Assembly: GCA_023423775.1 (NCBI GenBank) | Contig: JAFAEZ010000140.1 | Span: forward strand, 1 to 13,197 | Source: Pseudomonadota bacterium | GTDB lineage: Bacteria > Pseudomonadota > Alphaproteobacteria > Sphingomonadales > Sphingomonadaceae | Reading direction: 5' to 3' | DNA length: 13,197 nt | Shown here: piece after piece, positions 4,927-13,164 of the stretch | Numbering within the stretch: position 1 is the stretch's first letter | Layout: each line of letters begins with the position of its first letter | Notes under the pieces: generated by a model | The model's database searches: none | The model's input: the letters and a program-made list of their open reading frames with translations, nothing else | What the model was told of the DNA's origin: nothing | Position numbers and translations under genes: made by a program

Positions 4927-5541
4927 ATGGCGCAGCGTAGAGGCAAGCCGGCGAAAGCCGCGCAGCCGCAGAAAGTGCAGCCCGCCGCCGCAGTAAAGGC
5001 CGCGGCCGACACGAAGGTTCGTGCCGAAATCGAACCGATCGAAGCAACCGTTCAACAGCTTGAGGAAGGGACCAGAACCATGACCAATAAGACCGAAACC
5101 ACCATCGAGACCGGCAAGATCGCTGCCGAGCGCATCCAGGCCGCCTTCGGCGACGTCAACGAGCGGGCCAAGGCCGCGGTCGAGAAGAGCACCAAGATCT
5201 TCGAGGAAGCCAGCGAGCTGACCAAGGGCAATGTCGAGGCGCTCGTCGCTTCGTCCAAGGTCGCCGCGCGCGGCGTCGAGACGCTCGGCCAGGAAGTCGC
5301 CGATTACAGCCGCCGCAGCTTCGAGGAAGCCTCGGCCGCTCTGAAGAGCCTCGCCGAAGCCAAGTCGGCTACCGACTTCTTCAAGCTGCAGGGCGATTAT
5401 GCTCGCGCCGCCTTCGACAGCCTCATCGCCGAGAGCTCGAAGGTCAGCGAGAATATGGTGAAGCTGGCCGGCGAAGTCGCCGAGCCGATCACCAGCCGCT
5501 ACTCGGTCGCTGCCGAGCGCGTGAAGGCGCTGGCGCTCTAA
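4927..5541 (+). CDS. phasin family protein (PHA granule-associated)
   Basis: The 204-residue protein matches the alphaproteobacterial phasin family (Phasin_2 type), which coats polyhydroxyalkanoate granules. The phasin domain covers roughly residues 60-190. It is a long alpha-helical, Ala/Glu/Lys-rich region with the characteristic QGDYARAAFDSLIAESSKVSE segment (about 156-176) and a C-terminal EPITSRYSVAAERVKAL. Residues 1-51 form a Lys/Ala/Pro/Gln-rich extension that could be disordered. ATG 4927 has a near-perfect GGAGGA at 4915-4920. A second in-frame ATG at 5080 (residue 52), also with a good GGAAGGG, would give a 153-residue form of typical phasin length. TGCACTGCA boxes upstream suggest repression by PhaR, and a strong terminator ends the unit. 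The same frame open upstream to 4480 is not coding for this protein. Confidence 0.9.
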   Translation: MAQRRGKPAKAAQPQKVQPAAAVKAAADTKVRAEIEPIEATVQQLEEGTRTMTNKTETTIETGKIAAERIQAAFGDVNERAKAAVEKSTKIFEEASELTKGNVEALVASSKVAARGVETLGQEVADYSRRSFEEASAALKSLAEAKSATDFFKLQGDYARAAFDSLIAESSKVSENMVKLAGEVAEPITSRYSVAAERVKALAL

Positions 5542-5565
5542 GCCGAGCCTCGCGAGGCAATAGAA

Positions 5566-5601
5566 GGGGCGGCCCTCCTGCGTGGAGCGGCCGCCCTTTT
5601 T
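5566..5601 (+). terminator. intrinsic terminator after the phasin gene
   Basis: GGGCGGCC (5567-5574) pairs perfectly with GGCCGCCC (5589-5596), followed by five Ts (5597-5601). Inside, CTCC (5575-5578) pairs with GGAG (5584-5587) around TGCGT, extending the stem with a single bulged C. It begins about 25 bases after the phasin stop. A separate 12-base palindrome, GCCTCGCGAGGC, lies at 5547-5558. Confidence 0.85.
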
Positions 5602-5660
5602 GCATTAGCGAAGCCGTCAGATTTTCCGGCGATATTCGGTGCAGCTTTATCGGTCGCGCG

Positions 5661-5673
5661 GGCTTTCAAAGCC
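5661..5673. promoter_or_regulatory. palindrome GGCTTTCAAAGCC before clpS
   Basis: This perfect inverted repeat (GGCTTT-C-AAAGCC) abuts the clpS -35 hexamer TTGCCC. It matches the element at 2851-2862 before purS, including the following CTTG. Its role is unknown. Confidence 0.35.
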
Positions 5674-5703
5674 TTGCCCGGCGGCGGCCGGATGCCATAT
5701 TTA
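5674..5703 (+). promoter_or_regulatory. predicted clpS promoter (TTGCCC / CATATTTA)
   Basis: TTGCCC (5674-5679) is followed after 17 or 18 bases by ATATTT (5697-5702) or TATTTA (5698-5703). Transcription would start around 5709-5711, so the ATG at 5712 would have almost no leader. Confidence 0.45.
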
Positions 5704-5711
5704 GGGACTGT

Positions 5712-6065
5712 ATGGCGTTGAATGATTCAGTGATCGTTGCCGCGAACGGGCAGGATAAGGACGACGAGGGCACCGGCCTCGGCGTCGCGACGCGCACGCG
5801 TACCCGCACCAAGACGCCCTCGCCCTACAAGGTGCTGATGCTCAACGACGATTACACGCCGATGGAATTCGTCGTCCTGTGCCTGCAGCGTTTCTTCCGG
5901 ATGGACATCGAGGACGCGACGCGCGTCATGCTCCACGTCCACCAGCGCGGCGTCGGCGTGTGCGGCATCTTCAGCTACGAAGTGGCCGAGACCAAGGTCG
6001 CGCAGGTGATCGACTTCGCGCGCGAGAACCAGCACCCGCTCCAGTGCACGCTCGAGAAAGCCTGA
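5712..6065 (+). CDS. clpS: ATP-dependent Clp protease adaptor ClpS
   Basis: The 117-residue protein is the adaptor that delivers N-degron substrates to ClpA-ClpP. After a disordered, Thr/Arg-rich N-terminal tail (1-35) comes the conserved ClpS core: YKVLMLNDDYTPMEFVV (39-55), containing the N45-D46-D47 substrate pocket and M51; MLHVHQRGVGVCG (73-85), with H77; and the C-terminal VAETKVAQVIDFARENQHPLQCTLEKA region. It closely parallels the E. coli protein across the core. AGGGA (5703-5707) is only four bases before the ATG and overlaps the promoter, so initiation may be leaderless. clpA is not adjacent: the next gene is convergent, four bases away. Confidence 0.96.
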   Translation: MALNDSVIVAANGQDKDDEGTGLGVATRTRTRTKTPSPYKVLMLNDDYTPMEFVVLCLQRFFRMDIEDATRVMLHVHQRGVGVCGIFSYEVAETKVAQVIDFARENQHPLQCTLEKA

Positions 6066-6069
6066 GCCG

Positions 6070-6804
6070 TCAGCGGGGCGGCGGCAGCCAGCTCAAATCA
6101 AGGTCATCGTAGCGATTCTCGTAGTTGGAGAGGCCCGCCAGTCCCTCCTCGTCGAGAATGCTGACCTCGCCGTCGATGCGCTGGATATAGCCGCGCTCCG
6201 CGAGCTGTCGCAGCATGCGATTGACATGGACGCTGGTGAGCCCGGTCGCATCGGCGATCACCTCCTGCGTGATGTTGAGCTTGAACGAGCTTCCGACGCG
6301 CGGGTCGATCATGCGCAGCCGGTTGAGCTTGTCGAGCAGGAGCGCGCCGACCCGGGCTTCGGCCGTGGTCCGGCCGATCGAGGTCAGCCGGTCGCTGATC
6401 GCGGCCCGCTCGACCTGGCCGATAAGGAAGAACAAAGCCGCAAGCCGCGGATGCTGCTCGAACAGGCTGCCGAGCATCATCTTGTCGAACGTGCTGACGA
6501 CGACGTCGGTCAGCGCCGCCACCGTTTCCAGCGACTTGTTGAACGAAGCGCTCGGCGCCGCGATGACGTCGCCCGGATAATGGATGCGGTGGATCTGGCG
6601 GCTGCCGTCGCGCAGGATGACGTAGCAGATGGCGCTGCCGGCGCGGAGCACGAACATCTGGTCCGTCGGGCTGCGCTGCGCGCGGATCAGTCCGTGACGC
6701 GGTATTTCGCGACGGCGCTGGTCCAGCGCATCGAGCGCCGCCCTTTCCTCCTCGGTCAGCGCCATCAGCCGTCCGAGCCTGTCGGCCAATCCGCACTCAA
6801 TCAA
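6070..6804 (-). CDS. Crp/Fnr family transcriptional regulator
   Basis: The 244-residue protein has an N-terminal cyclic-nucleotide-binding-like beta-barrel (about 30-115, with RQIHRIHYPGDVIAAPSASF), a dimerisation helix (about 120-150) and a C-terminal winged helix (about 155-225). The helix-turn-helix is in ITQEVIADATGLTSVHVNRM (178-197). It has only two cysteines (C4, C60), so the FNR-type 4Fe-4S cluster is absent. The residues around the barrel do not clearly show the Crp cAMP pocket, so the signal is unknown. The start is a TTG at 6804 with a weak upstream GGGGCG; it gives the normal N-terminus (ADRLGRLMALTEEERAAL). An ATG at residue 14 is an alternative. It is convergent with clpS and divergent from murA. 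Confidence 0.88.
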   Translation of the reverse strand: MIECGLADRLGRLMALTEEERAALDALDQRRREIPRHGLIRAQRSPTDQMFVLRAGSAICYVILRDGSRQIHRIHYPGDVIAAPSASFNKSLETVAALTDVVVSTFDKMMLGSLFEQHPRLAALFFLIGQVERAAISDRLTSIGRTTAEARVGALLLDKLNRLRMIDPRVGSSFKLNITQEVIADATGLTSVHVNRMLRQLAERGYIQRIDGEVSILDEEGLAGLSNYENRYDDLDLSWLPPPR

Positions 6805-6966
6805 CGCAACGCCCCGCCCATGCTTCCCTCAAGCCGGATATGCGATGCCGCGTAGCGCCCGCTATGATCTGGATTAAGCCTATGAAATCAGGCAGGGAGC
6901 CGGACCGTGTGAGACATCGCAAAGCGACGGGGTTGCGCCGTCTGGGCGAGCAGTTAGAAGCCGGCC
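6805..6966. other. divergent intergenic region between the Crp-family gene and murA
   Basis: This 162-base gap must hold promoters for both flanking genes. TATGAT (6863-6868) and TTGCGC-N16-TAGAAG (6933-6960) are weak candidates on the plus strand, but neither pairs convincingly. No FNR/Crp-type inverted repeat, terminator or RNA gene was recognised. Confidence 0.4.
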
Positions 6967-8250
6967 ATGGATCGCATCATCATCAAGGGCGGCAAGCGCC
7001 TCGAAGGCCGCATCGCCATCTCCGGCGCCAAGAATGCGGCGCTGACCCTCCTCCCCTGCGCCTTGCTCACCGACGAGCCGCTGACGCTGCGCAACCTGCC
7101 GCGTCTCGCCGACGTCGACAGCTTCGGCCACCTGCTCAACCAGATGGGCGTATCGACCACGGTCGAAGGCTCGCGGCCCGAGGATTTCGGCCGGGTCATG
7201 ACGATGCGCGCCGGCACGATCACCTCGACGGTCGCGCCCTATGACATCGTGCGCAAGATGCGCGCCTCGATCCTGGTGCTCGGCCCGATGCTCGCTCGCG
7301 CCGGCGAGGCGACCGTCTCGCTGCCTGGCGGCTGCGCGATCGGCAACCGTCCTATCGATCTCCATCTGAAGGCGCTCGAGGCGCTTGGCGCGGAGATCGA
7401 GCTCGCCGCGGGCTATGTGAAGGCGACCGCGCCCAAGGGCGGCCTCACCGGCGGCCATATCCAGTTCCCGGTGGTTTCGGTCGGCGCGACCGAGAACGCG
7501 CTGATGGCGGCGGTGTTGGCCAAGGGCGAGACCATGATCGAGAATGCGGCGCGCGAGCCCGAAATCACCGATCTCGCCAAGTGCCTGATCGCGATGGGGG
7601 CCAAGATCGAGGGTCTGCGCACCGACACGCTGACAATCCAGGGCGTGAGCGAGCTGCACGGCGCCACCTATGCCGTCATGCCGGACCGGATCGAAGCCGG
7701 CTCCTATGCCTGCGCCGCGGCGATCACCGGCGGCTCGCTCGAGCTGGTCGGCGCGCGCAAGGAAACGATGCCGTCGATCCTGTCGGGCCTGCAGGATGCC
7801 GGCATCGCCGTCGAGGACACGAAGGACGGCGTCCGCGTCACCGCCAATGACGGCATCAAGCCGCTCACCATCTCGACCGCGCCCTATCCGGCCTTCCCGA
7901 CCGACATGCAGGCCCAGTTCATGGCGATGCTGACGCTGGCCGAAGGCACCAGCCTGCTCACCGAGACGATCTTCGAAAATCGCTACATGCACGTGCCTGA
8001 ATTGCACCGCATGGGCGCCGACATCGAAGTGCGCGGCCGTTCCGCGGTGGTGCGGGGCGTCAAGGCGCTGCATGGCGCACCGGTGATGGCGACGGACCTG
8101 CGCGCGTCGATGAGCCTGATCCTCGCCGGCCTCGCGGCCGAGGGCGAGACCCAGGTCAGCCGCATCTACCATCTCGACCGCGGCTACGAGCGGCTCGAGG
8201 AAAAGCTCCAGGGCGTCGGCGCCGATATCGAGCGCGTCTCCGACGGCTAG
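6967..8250 (+). CDS. murA: UDP-N-acetylglucosamine 1-carboxyvinyltransferase MurA
   Basis: The 427-residue enzyme transfers enolpyruvate from PEP to UDP-GlcNAc, the first committed step of peptidoglycan synthesis, in the cytoplasm. Key residues are K22-N23 (SGAKNAAL), the catalytic cysteine C123 in LPGGCAIGNRPIDLH (119-133; fosfomycin target, equivalent to E. coli C115), the FPTDMQAQ aspartate and the late DLRASMSLILAG arginine. Length is normal and the N-terminus (MDRIIIKGGKRLEG) matches the family. AGAAG (6956-6960) is a modest ribosome binding site. Having Cys rather than Asp in the active loop predicts fosfomycin sensitivity at target level. The stop codon shares the palindrome CTAG with the stop of the convergent GNAT gene. 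Confidence 0.97.
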   Translation: MDRIIIKGGKRLEGRIAISGAKNAALTLLPCALLTDEPLTLRNLPRLADVDSFGHLLNQMGVSTTVEGSRPEDFGRVMTMRAGTITSTVAPYDIVRKMRASILVLGPMLARAGEATVSLPGGCAIGNRPIDLHLKALEALGAEIELAAGYVKATAPKGGLTGGHIQFPVVSVGATENALMAAVLAKGETMIENAAREPEITDLAKCLIAMGAKIEGLRTDTLTIQGVSELHGATYAVMPDRIEAGSYACAAAITGGSLELVGARKETMPSILSGLQDAGIAVEDTKDGVRVTANDGIKPLTISTAPYPAFPTDMQAQFMAMLTLAEGTSLLTETIFENRYMHVPELHRMGADIEVRGRSAVVRGVKALHGAPVMATDLRASMSLILAGLAAEGETQVSRIYHLDRGYERLEEKLQGVGADIERVSDG

Positions 8251-8753
8251 GCGTCGCGCCCGTAGAGGTTGACGGGGGCGCCCTTATGCTCGGCAGCGCG
8301 CATCAGGCGATAGCCGAGCTTCTCGGCGATCCGCGCCGAGGCGTGATTGTCGGGGCTGATCATGCAGACGGTGCGGCGCGGCCCGTGCGTCCGCTCGAAC
8401 CAGTCGATCGTGGCGCGCATCGCTTCGGTGGCATAGCCGCGGCCCCAGCGATCCGAACGGACGATCCATCCCGCTTCCGGATGACGGTCGAAATCCTCGC
8501 CCAGCCCGCGCAGCAGGCGGAAGATGCCGCAGGTGCCGACGAACGCGCCGCCGTCGCGCTCGAATATCGTGAAGCGGTCGAAGCCGAACAGGCTCCAGCC
8601 GCCGATCGCCGCCAGCAGCCGCCGGTAATTGTCCTCGACGTTCGGCTCGCTCCCCAGGAAGCGGTGCATCTCCTCGCCCGCGATGAGCGCGTTGAGCGCG
8701 TCGAAATCGTCGATTTGCTGGGGCCGCAGGCGCAGCCGCTCGGTCTCGATCAT
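8247..8753 (-). CDS. GNAT family N-acetyltransferase (RimJ/RimL-like)
   Basis: The 168-residue protein is a GCN5-related acetyltransferase of the RimJ/RimL-like subgroup. It opens with the typical IETERLRLRPQQIDDFDAL (2-20), has the acetyl-CoA pyrophosphate loop in RWGRGYATEAMRA (102-114) and the late NHASARIAEKLGYRL segment (136-150). This subgroup acetylates protein N-termini or small-molecule amines; the substrate here is unknown. The start overlaps the stop of the DUF445 gene by one base (TGATG), so translation is probably coupled. The stop overlaps the murA stop in the four-base sequence CTAG. Confidence 0.93.
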   Translation of the reverse strand: MIETERLRLRPQQIDDFDALNALIAGEEMHRFLGSEPNVEDNYRRLLAAIGGWSLFGFDRFTIFERDGGAFVGTCGIFRLLRGLGEDFDRHPEAGWIVRSDRWGRGYATEAMRATIDWFERTHGPRRTVCMISPDNHASARIAEKLGYRLMRAAEHKGAPVNLYGRDA

Positions 8754-10018
8754 CACGTCAACACTTCCATCGTGTGGATCAGCAGGCCAACGAGGCCGCC
8801 GACGAGAGTGCCGTTGATCCGGATATATTGAAGGTCGCGGCCGACCGCGCCTTCGAGCCGGTCGGTGACGGTGCGCGCGTCCCAGCCGCGGATCGTGTCG
8901 GACACCAAGGTGACGATGCCGGTGCCGTAAGCCGCGACCGCGCCGACCACCGCCCGCCGCGCGAACTGGTTGATGGTCGCCTTCAGCCGTTCGTCCTGCT
9001 GCAGCGTGTCGCCCAACGCGCGGATGGCCTCGCCGAACTTGCCGGCCATGGTCGCGTCGGGATCGCGCGCCGCCTTGAGCATTCCCGCCCGCGTCTTCTC
9101 CCACAGGCCTTCGATCCAGTCGGTCACCGCCTTGTTGGCGGCGATCTCGTTCTTGGCCTGCTCGACCCTGGAGCGCATCGCATCGTCATATTGGAGGTCC
9201 CAGGCGAGCATCGCCAGCGCCTCCTCGGCCTTCAGCCGCAGCGGATGCTGGGTGTCGGTCGCCATCGCGATGGTCAGCCGGCGCAGCCCGTCGATGATGC
9301 CGTCGGCGAGCCTTTCGTCGAGCCCGGCGAAGCGCACCAGCCAGTTTGCGCGGTCGTGGACCATGCCGCGGATCATGTCCTCGTTGGCGTCGAGCGTGCG
9401 CCCTGCCCAGGTGATCACCCCGTCGAGGATCGGCACGTGGCGGTCCTCATTGATCGCCGCGTCGAGCGTCTGGCCGAGCAGGGGCGAGACCTCGACCGAG
9501 CGGATCCGGTTGGCGACCGCACTCTTCACCATCCCGCCCAGCCGTTCCTGGTCGAGCGCCTCGAGGATATTGGCGATCAGGCTCGACGCACCCTGGCGCA
9601 GCCGGCCCTCGCCCGGCGGATCGGTGAGGAAGCGGCCGATCGCGCCGGCGACGTCGAGCCCGCGCATCCGCCGCGCCACCACCGAGGGGGTGAGGAAATT
9701 GTCGCGCAGGAAAAGGGCGAGCGTGTCGCCGATCCGGTCCTTGTTGCGCGGGATGATCGCGGTGTGCGGGATCGGCAGGCCGAGCGGGTGGCGGAACAGC
9801 GCCGTCACCGCGAACCAGTCGGCAAGGCCGCCGACCATCGCGGCTTCCGCGAACGCCTTGACGAAGCCCAGCCAGGGATAGGCTTCGTCATAGCGGTTCG
9901 AGATCAGGAAGATCGCGGCCATGGCCACCAGCATGCCGGTGGCCATGATGCGCATGCCGCGCACCCCGCCCTGCGCGGGGTTGAATCGGGTCAGGCCGGT
10001 TCTCTCGAGCAGGGTCAT
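8753..10018 (-). CDS. DUF445 family membrane protein (YjiN-like)
   Basis: The 421-residue protein belongs to the DUF445 (YjiN) family, whose function is not established. It has one transmembrane helix near the N-terminus (about 24-41) and one at the extreme C-terminus (about 401-417). Between them is a long, mostly helical region. The conserved family block is EAAMVGGLADWFAVTALF, followed by RHPLGLPIPHTAIIPRNK (together about 58-93). ATG 10018 is preceded by a GAGG-type ribosome binding site. It starts 32 bases after the RND pump stop and overlaps the GNAT gene, so all three may share a transcript. A relation to efflux is only suggested by position. Confidence 0.9.
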   Translation of the reverse strand: MTLLERTGLTRFNPAQGGVRGMRIMATGMLVAMAAIFLISNRYDEAYPWLGFVKAFAEAAMVGGLADWFAVTALFRHPLGLPIPHTAIIPRNKDRIGDTLALFLRDNFLTPSVVARRMRGLDVAGAIGRFLTDPPGEGRLRQGASSLIANILEALDQERLGGMVKSAVANRIRSVEVSPLLGQTLDAAINEDRHVPILDGVITWAGRTLDANEDMIRGMVHDRANWLVRFAGLDERLADGIIDGLRRLTIAMATDTQHPLRLKAEEALAMLAWDLQYDDAMRSRVEQAKNEIAANKAVTDWIEGLWEKTRAGMLKAARDPDATMAGKFGEAIRALGDTLQQDERLKATINQFARRAVVGAVAAYGTGIVTLVSDTIRGWDARTVTDRLEGAVGRDLQYIRINGTLVGGLVGLLIHTMEVLT

Positions 10019-10050
10019 CCCTGCCTCAATAGCCGGAAAGCCGAATTAGT

Positions 10051-13000
10051 TCACTCCGCCGGCTGCGCGACCGCTTCCGGCCCGTGGTCCTGCGGCCCGC
10101 GATAGGTGAGCAGGCGGCCGAATTTGGGCGCCAGCCACTTCTCGAAGCTGTCGGCGAGGCTGAAGCCGGCCGGCACGATCACCAGGGTCAGAAGGGTCGA
10201 CAGGATCAGGCCGCCGATCACGGTGATGCCCATCGGCGCGCGCCACGCGCCGTCGCCGGTCAGCGAGATCGCGGTAGGCACCATGCCCGCCACCATCGCG
10301 ACCGTCGTCATGACGATCGGCTGGGCGCGCTTGTGGCCGGCATCGATGATCGCCTCGATCTGGGGCACGCCCTTCTCCATCTCCTCCAGTGCGAAATCGA
10401 TCAGCAGGATCGAGTTCTTGGCGACGATGCCGAGCAGCATCAGCAGGCCGATGAAGACCGGCATCGAGATCGGATTGCCGGTGAGGTGCAGCGCCAGCGC
10501 GCCGCCGAGCGGGGCGAGCAGCAGCGAGCCCATGTTCACGAACGGCGGCATGATCCGCTTGTAGAGCAGCACCAGCACCGCGAACACGAGCAGCACGCCC
10601 GAGACGACCGCGATCGCGAAGTTGGTCAGCATCTCTGCCTGGAACTTGCTGTCGCCGATGTTGAGCTTGCGCACGCCCTGCGGCAGGTTCTTCATCGTCG
10701 GCAATTGGTTGATCTTGGCCATCGCGTCGCTGGTCACGAGCCCGGGCGCGAGATCGGCGCCGACCACGATGCGGCGGATCTGGTTGTAGCGGCGGATCTG
10801 CGTCGGTCCGGCGCCGAATTCGACGTCGGCGATCACCTTCAGCGGCACCGATCCGCCATTGGCGGTCGGGACCGGAAGGTTCTGGATCGTCGCCAGATTG
10901 CGGCGCGAACTCTCGGTCAGCGACACCCGGATCGGGATCTGGCGATCGGACAGCGAGAATTTGGCGCTGTTCTGGTCGATGTCGCCCATCGTCGCGATGC
11001 GGATCGTCTGGCTGAGCGCGGCCGTGGTGACGCCCATGTCGGCAGCGAGGTTCATGTGCGGCTTGATGATGATTTCCGGCCGCTGCATGTCGCCCACGAC
11101 GCGCGGGGCGCGCAGTTCGGGAAGGCCTGCCATCTCGGTGGTGAGCTGGTTGGCGGTCTTCTCCAGCAGCACGGGATCGTCGCTGCCGAACATGATGATG
11201 ATGTCGCGGCCGAAGCCGCCGCCCGACTGCGACTGGAAGTTCACGCGCGCGTCGGCGATCTGCTCGAACTTGGGCGCGGTCGTCCGCTCCCAGTCGACGC
11301 TGGAGACCGGGCGGTCCTTCTTGAGCGTCAGGTAGATCGTCGCCTCGGTCGGGTTGATGTCGGCAAAGGCGTCGTTCACCACCGCCTTGTCCTCCGTCAG
11401 GATGCGGGCGACCTGCTCGGTGGTACGGCGGGTCTGCTCGACCGTGGTTCCCGGCACCATCTCGATCTTCACCTGGCTATAGTCGGTGTTCATCGTCGGC
11501 TGGAACGTCATCGGCAGCGTCGAGAAGGCGAAGATAGTCGCCACGAACGCGCCGCCGCCGCCGATCAGCACGGTCTTCCAGCGGTGCTTCACCGACCAGA
11601 CGAGGACGCTCATATAGCGGTCCATCAGCCAGCCTTCGCCATGGCTGGCCTGGCCGCGGGCTTTCAGGAAGTAAGCGGCGACCAGCGGCGTGATCAGGCG
11701 CGCGACGGCAAGGCTCATCAGCACGGCGACGACGACGGTCATGCCGAACTGGATGAAGAACTGCCCCGAAATGCCCGGCATCAGCGCGACCGGCAGGAAG
11801 ACTGCGACGATCGACATGGTGGTGGCGAGAACGGCGAGGCCGATCTCGTCGGCCGCGTCGATCGACGCCTGGTAGGCCGATTTGCCCATGCGCATGTGGC
11901 GGACGATATTCTCGATCTCCACGATCGCGTCGTCGACCAGCACGCCGGCGACGAGGCTGAGCGCGAGCAGGGAGATGCCGTTCAGCGTGAAGCCCAGCAT
12001 GTCCATGAACCAGAAAGCCGGGATCGCGGACAGCGGAATGGCGAGCGCGGAGATGATCGTCGCGCGCCAGTCGCGCAGGAACAGGAAGACGACGAGCACG
12101 GCGAGAACCGCGCCCTCGATCATCGCCGTCATCGCCGAATGATACTGCTCCTTGGTGTAATCGACGCTCGTGTAGAGCTGCTTGAACTTGACCTTGGGAT
12201 TCTCCTTCTGGAGCGCCTCGATCTCCTTCATCGCCTCGTCATAGACGGTGACGTCGGACGCGCCCTTGGCCTTGGCCATCGAGAAGCTGGTCACCTGCCG
12301 GCCGTTCATCATCGAAAGGTTGCGCTGCTCGGCATAGGTGTCGCGAACGTCGGCGATGTCGGCGAGCTTCACGGTCCGGCCGCCCGGCACCGCTATCTGG
12401 GTCTGGCCCAGAGCGAAGGCATCCTGGGCGTTGCCGAGCACGCGCACCGACTGTTCCGAGCCGGCGATTTCCGCGCGGCCGCCGGCGGCGTTGAGGTTCA
12501 TCTGCCGCAGCTGCTGGTTGACCTGGACCGCGGTCAGGCCCTGCGCCTGCAGCTTGGCAGGGTCGAGCAGGATGCGGATTTCGCGGCTGACCCCGCCGCC
12601 GCGCTGGACGGCGGCCATGCCCTCGATGCCGAGCAGGCGCTTGGCGACCGTATTGTCGACATACCAGCTCAGTTGCTCGAGCGTCATGTCGGTCGCTTCG
12701 GCGCTGAAATAGGCGATCGGGCCGCCATCGATGTCCATGCGCGTGACCTGCGGCTCGAGGATGCCGTCGGGCAGCTGGCTGCGGACCTGGTCCACCGCGT
12801 TGCGGACGTCGTTGACCGCGCGGTCCACCGGCGTGCCGATGTCGAACTGGACGATCGTGAAGCTCTCGCCTTCGCGCGCCACCGACGTGATTTCGTCGAC
12901 GCCGCTGATCGAGCGCACCGCCGCTTCCACGCGCTGGGTGACCTGGGTCTCCAGCTCGGCGGGGGCCGCGCCCGGCTGAATCACCGACACGGTGACCGCC

Positions 13001-13137
13001 GGGAAGCTGACGTCCGGATTGTTGTTCACGTCCATCCGCATGAAGCTGATCAGGCCTGCCAGCGTCAGCGCGAAGAACAGGACGAGAGGGGCCACCGGGT
13101 TGCGGATCGCCCAGGCCGAGATGTTACGAAAGCTCAT
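10051..13137 (-). CDS. RND efflux transporter permease (HAE1/AcrB-type)
   Basis: The 1028-residue inner-membrane pump is full length and shows the duplicated RND layout: TM1 (about 13-33), a large periplasmic loop (34-335), TM2-6 (336-490), TM7 (about 521-540), a second loop (541-835) and TM8-12. The proton-relay residues are present: D402-D403 in GVLVDDAIVEIEN (398-410), K907 in GIVAKNSILLIDF (903-915) and R966 in GDGAWRAPMG (961-970). The HAE1 class exports drugs and other amphiphiles with a periplasmic adaptor and an outer-membrane channel. Substrates cannot be predicted. CusA-type metal methionines are not obvious, which favours an HAE1 rather than heavy-metal pump. The adaptor is not complete in the window but may end just upstream. 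Confidence 0.95.
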   Translation of the reverse strand: MSFRNISAWAIRNPVAPLVLFFALTLAGLISFMRMDVNNNPDVSFPAVTVSVIQPGAAPAELETQVTQRVEAAVRSISGVDEITSVAREGESFTIVQFDIGTPVDRAVNDVRNAVDQVRSQLPDGILEPQVTRMDIDGGPIAYFSAEATDMTLEQLSWYVDNTVAKRLLGIEGMAAVQRGGGVSREIRILLDPAKLQAQGLTAVQVNQQLRQMNLNAAGGRAEIAGSEQSVRVLGNAQDAFALGQTQIAVPGGRTVKLADIADVRDTYAEQRNLSMMNGRQVTSFSMAKAKGASDVTVYDEAMKEIEALQKENPKVKFKQLYTSVDYTKEQYHSAMTAMIEGAVLAVLVVFLFLRDWRATIISALAIPLSAIPAFWFMDMLGFTLNGISLLALSLVAGVLVDDAIVEIENIVRHMRMGKSAYQASIDAADEIGLAVLATTMSIVAVFLPVALMPGISGQFFIQFGMTVVVAVLMSLAVARLITPLVAAYFLKARGQASHGEGWLMDRYMSVLVWSVKHRWKTVLIGGGGAFVATIFAFSTLPMTFQPTMNTDYSQVKIEMVPGTTVEQTRRTTEQVARILTEDKAVVNDAFADINPTEATIYLTLKKDRPVSSVDWERTTAPKFEQIADARVNFQSQSGGGFGRDIIIMFGSDDPVLLEKTANQLTTEMAGLPELRAPRVVGDMQRPEIIIKPHMNLAADMGVTTAALSQTIRIATMGDIDQNSAKFSLSDRQIPIRVSLTESSRRNLATIQNLPVPTANGGSVPLKVIADVEFGAGPTQIRRYNQIRRIVVGADLAPGLVTSDAMAKINQLPTMKNLPQGVRKLNIGDSKFQAEMLTNFAIAVVSGVLLVFAVLVLLYKRIMPPFVNMGSLLLAPLGGALALHLTGNPISMPVFIGLLMLLGIVAKNSILLIDFALEEMEKGVPQIEAIIDAGHKRAQPIVMTTVAMVAGMVPTAISLTGDGAWRAPMGITVIGGLILSTLLTLVIVPAGFSLADSFEKWLAPKFGRLLTYRGPQDHGPEAVAQPAE

Positions 13138-13164
13138 ATGTCTGCCCTGTCAGTCCTGTCATTC

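Noticed and set aside
6062..6073. CTGA-GCCG-TCAG inverted repeat between clpS and the Crp-family gene as a terminator
   Set aside because: The four-base stem is too short and there is no T-tract. It is simply two TGA stop codons facing each other.
6795..6806. FNR-like TTGAT half-site at the start of the Crp-family gene
   Set aside because: TTGATTGAG lacks the second ATCAA arm, and it is the start codon region of the gene itself.
6840..7244. 134-codon plus-strand frame starting before murA
   Set aside because: It continues out of frame into murA as an Arg-rich shadow, and no ribosome binding site supports it.
6880..8172. 430-codon open frame on the minus strand opposite murA
   Set aside because: It is almost entirely antisense to murA, whose active-site motifs are intact. 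Composition is that of a shadow frame.
8774..10105. 443-codon open frame on the plus strand opposite DUF445
   Set aside because: It is antisense to the conserved DUF445 gene and rich in Arg, Gly, Asp and His, as expected from GC codon bias.
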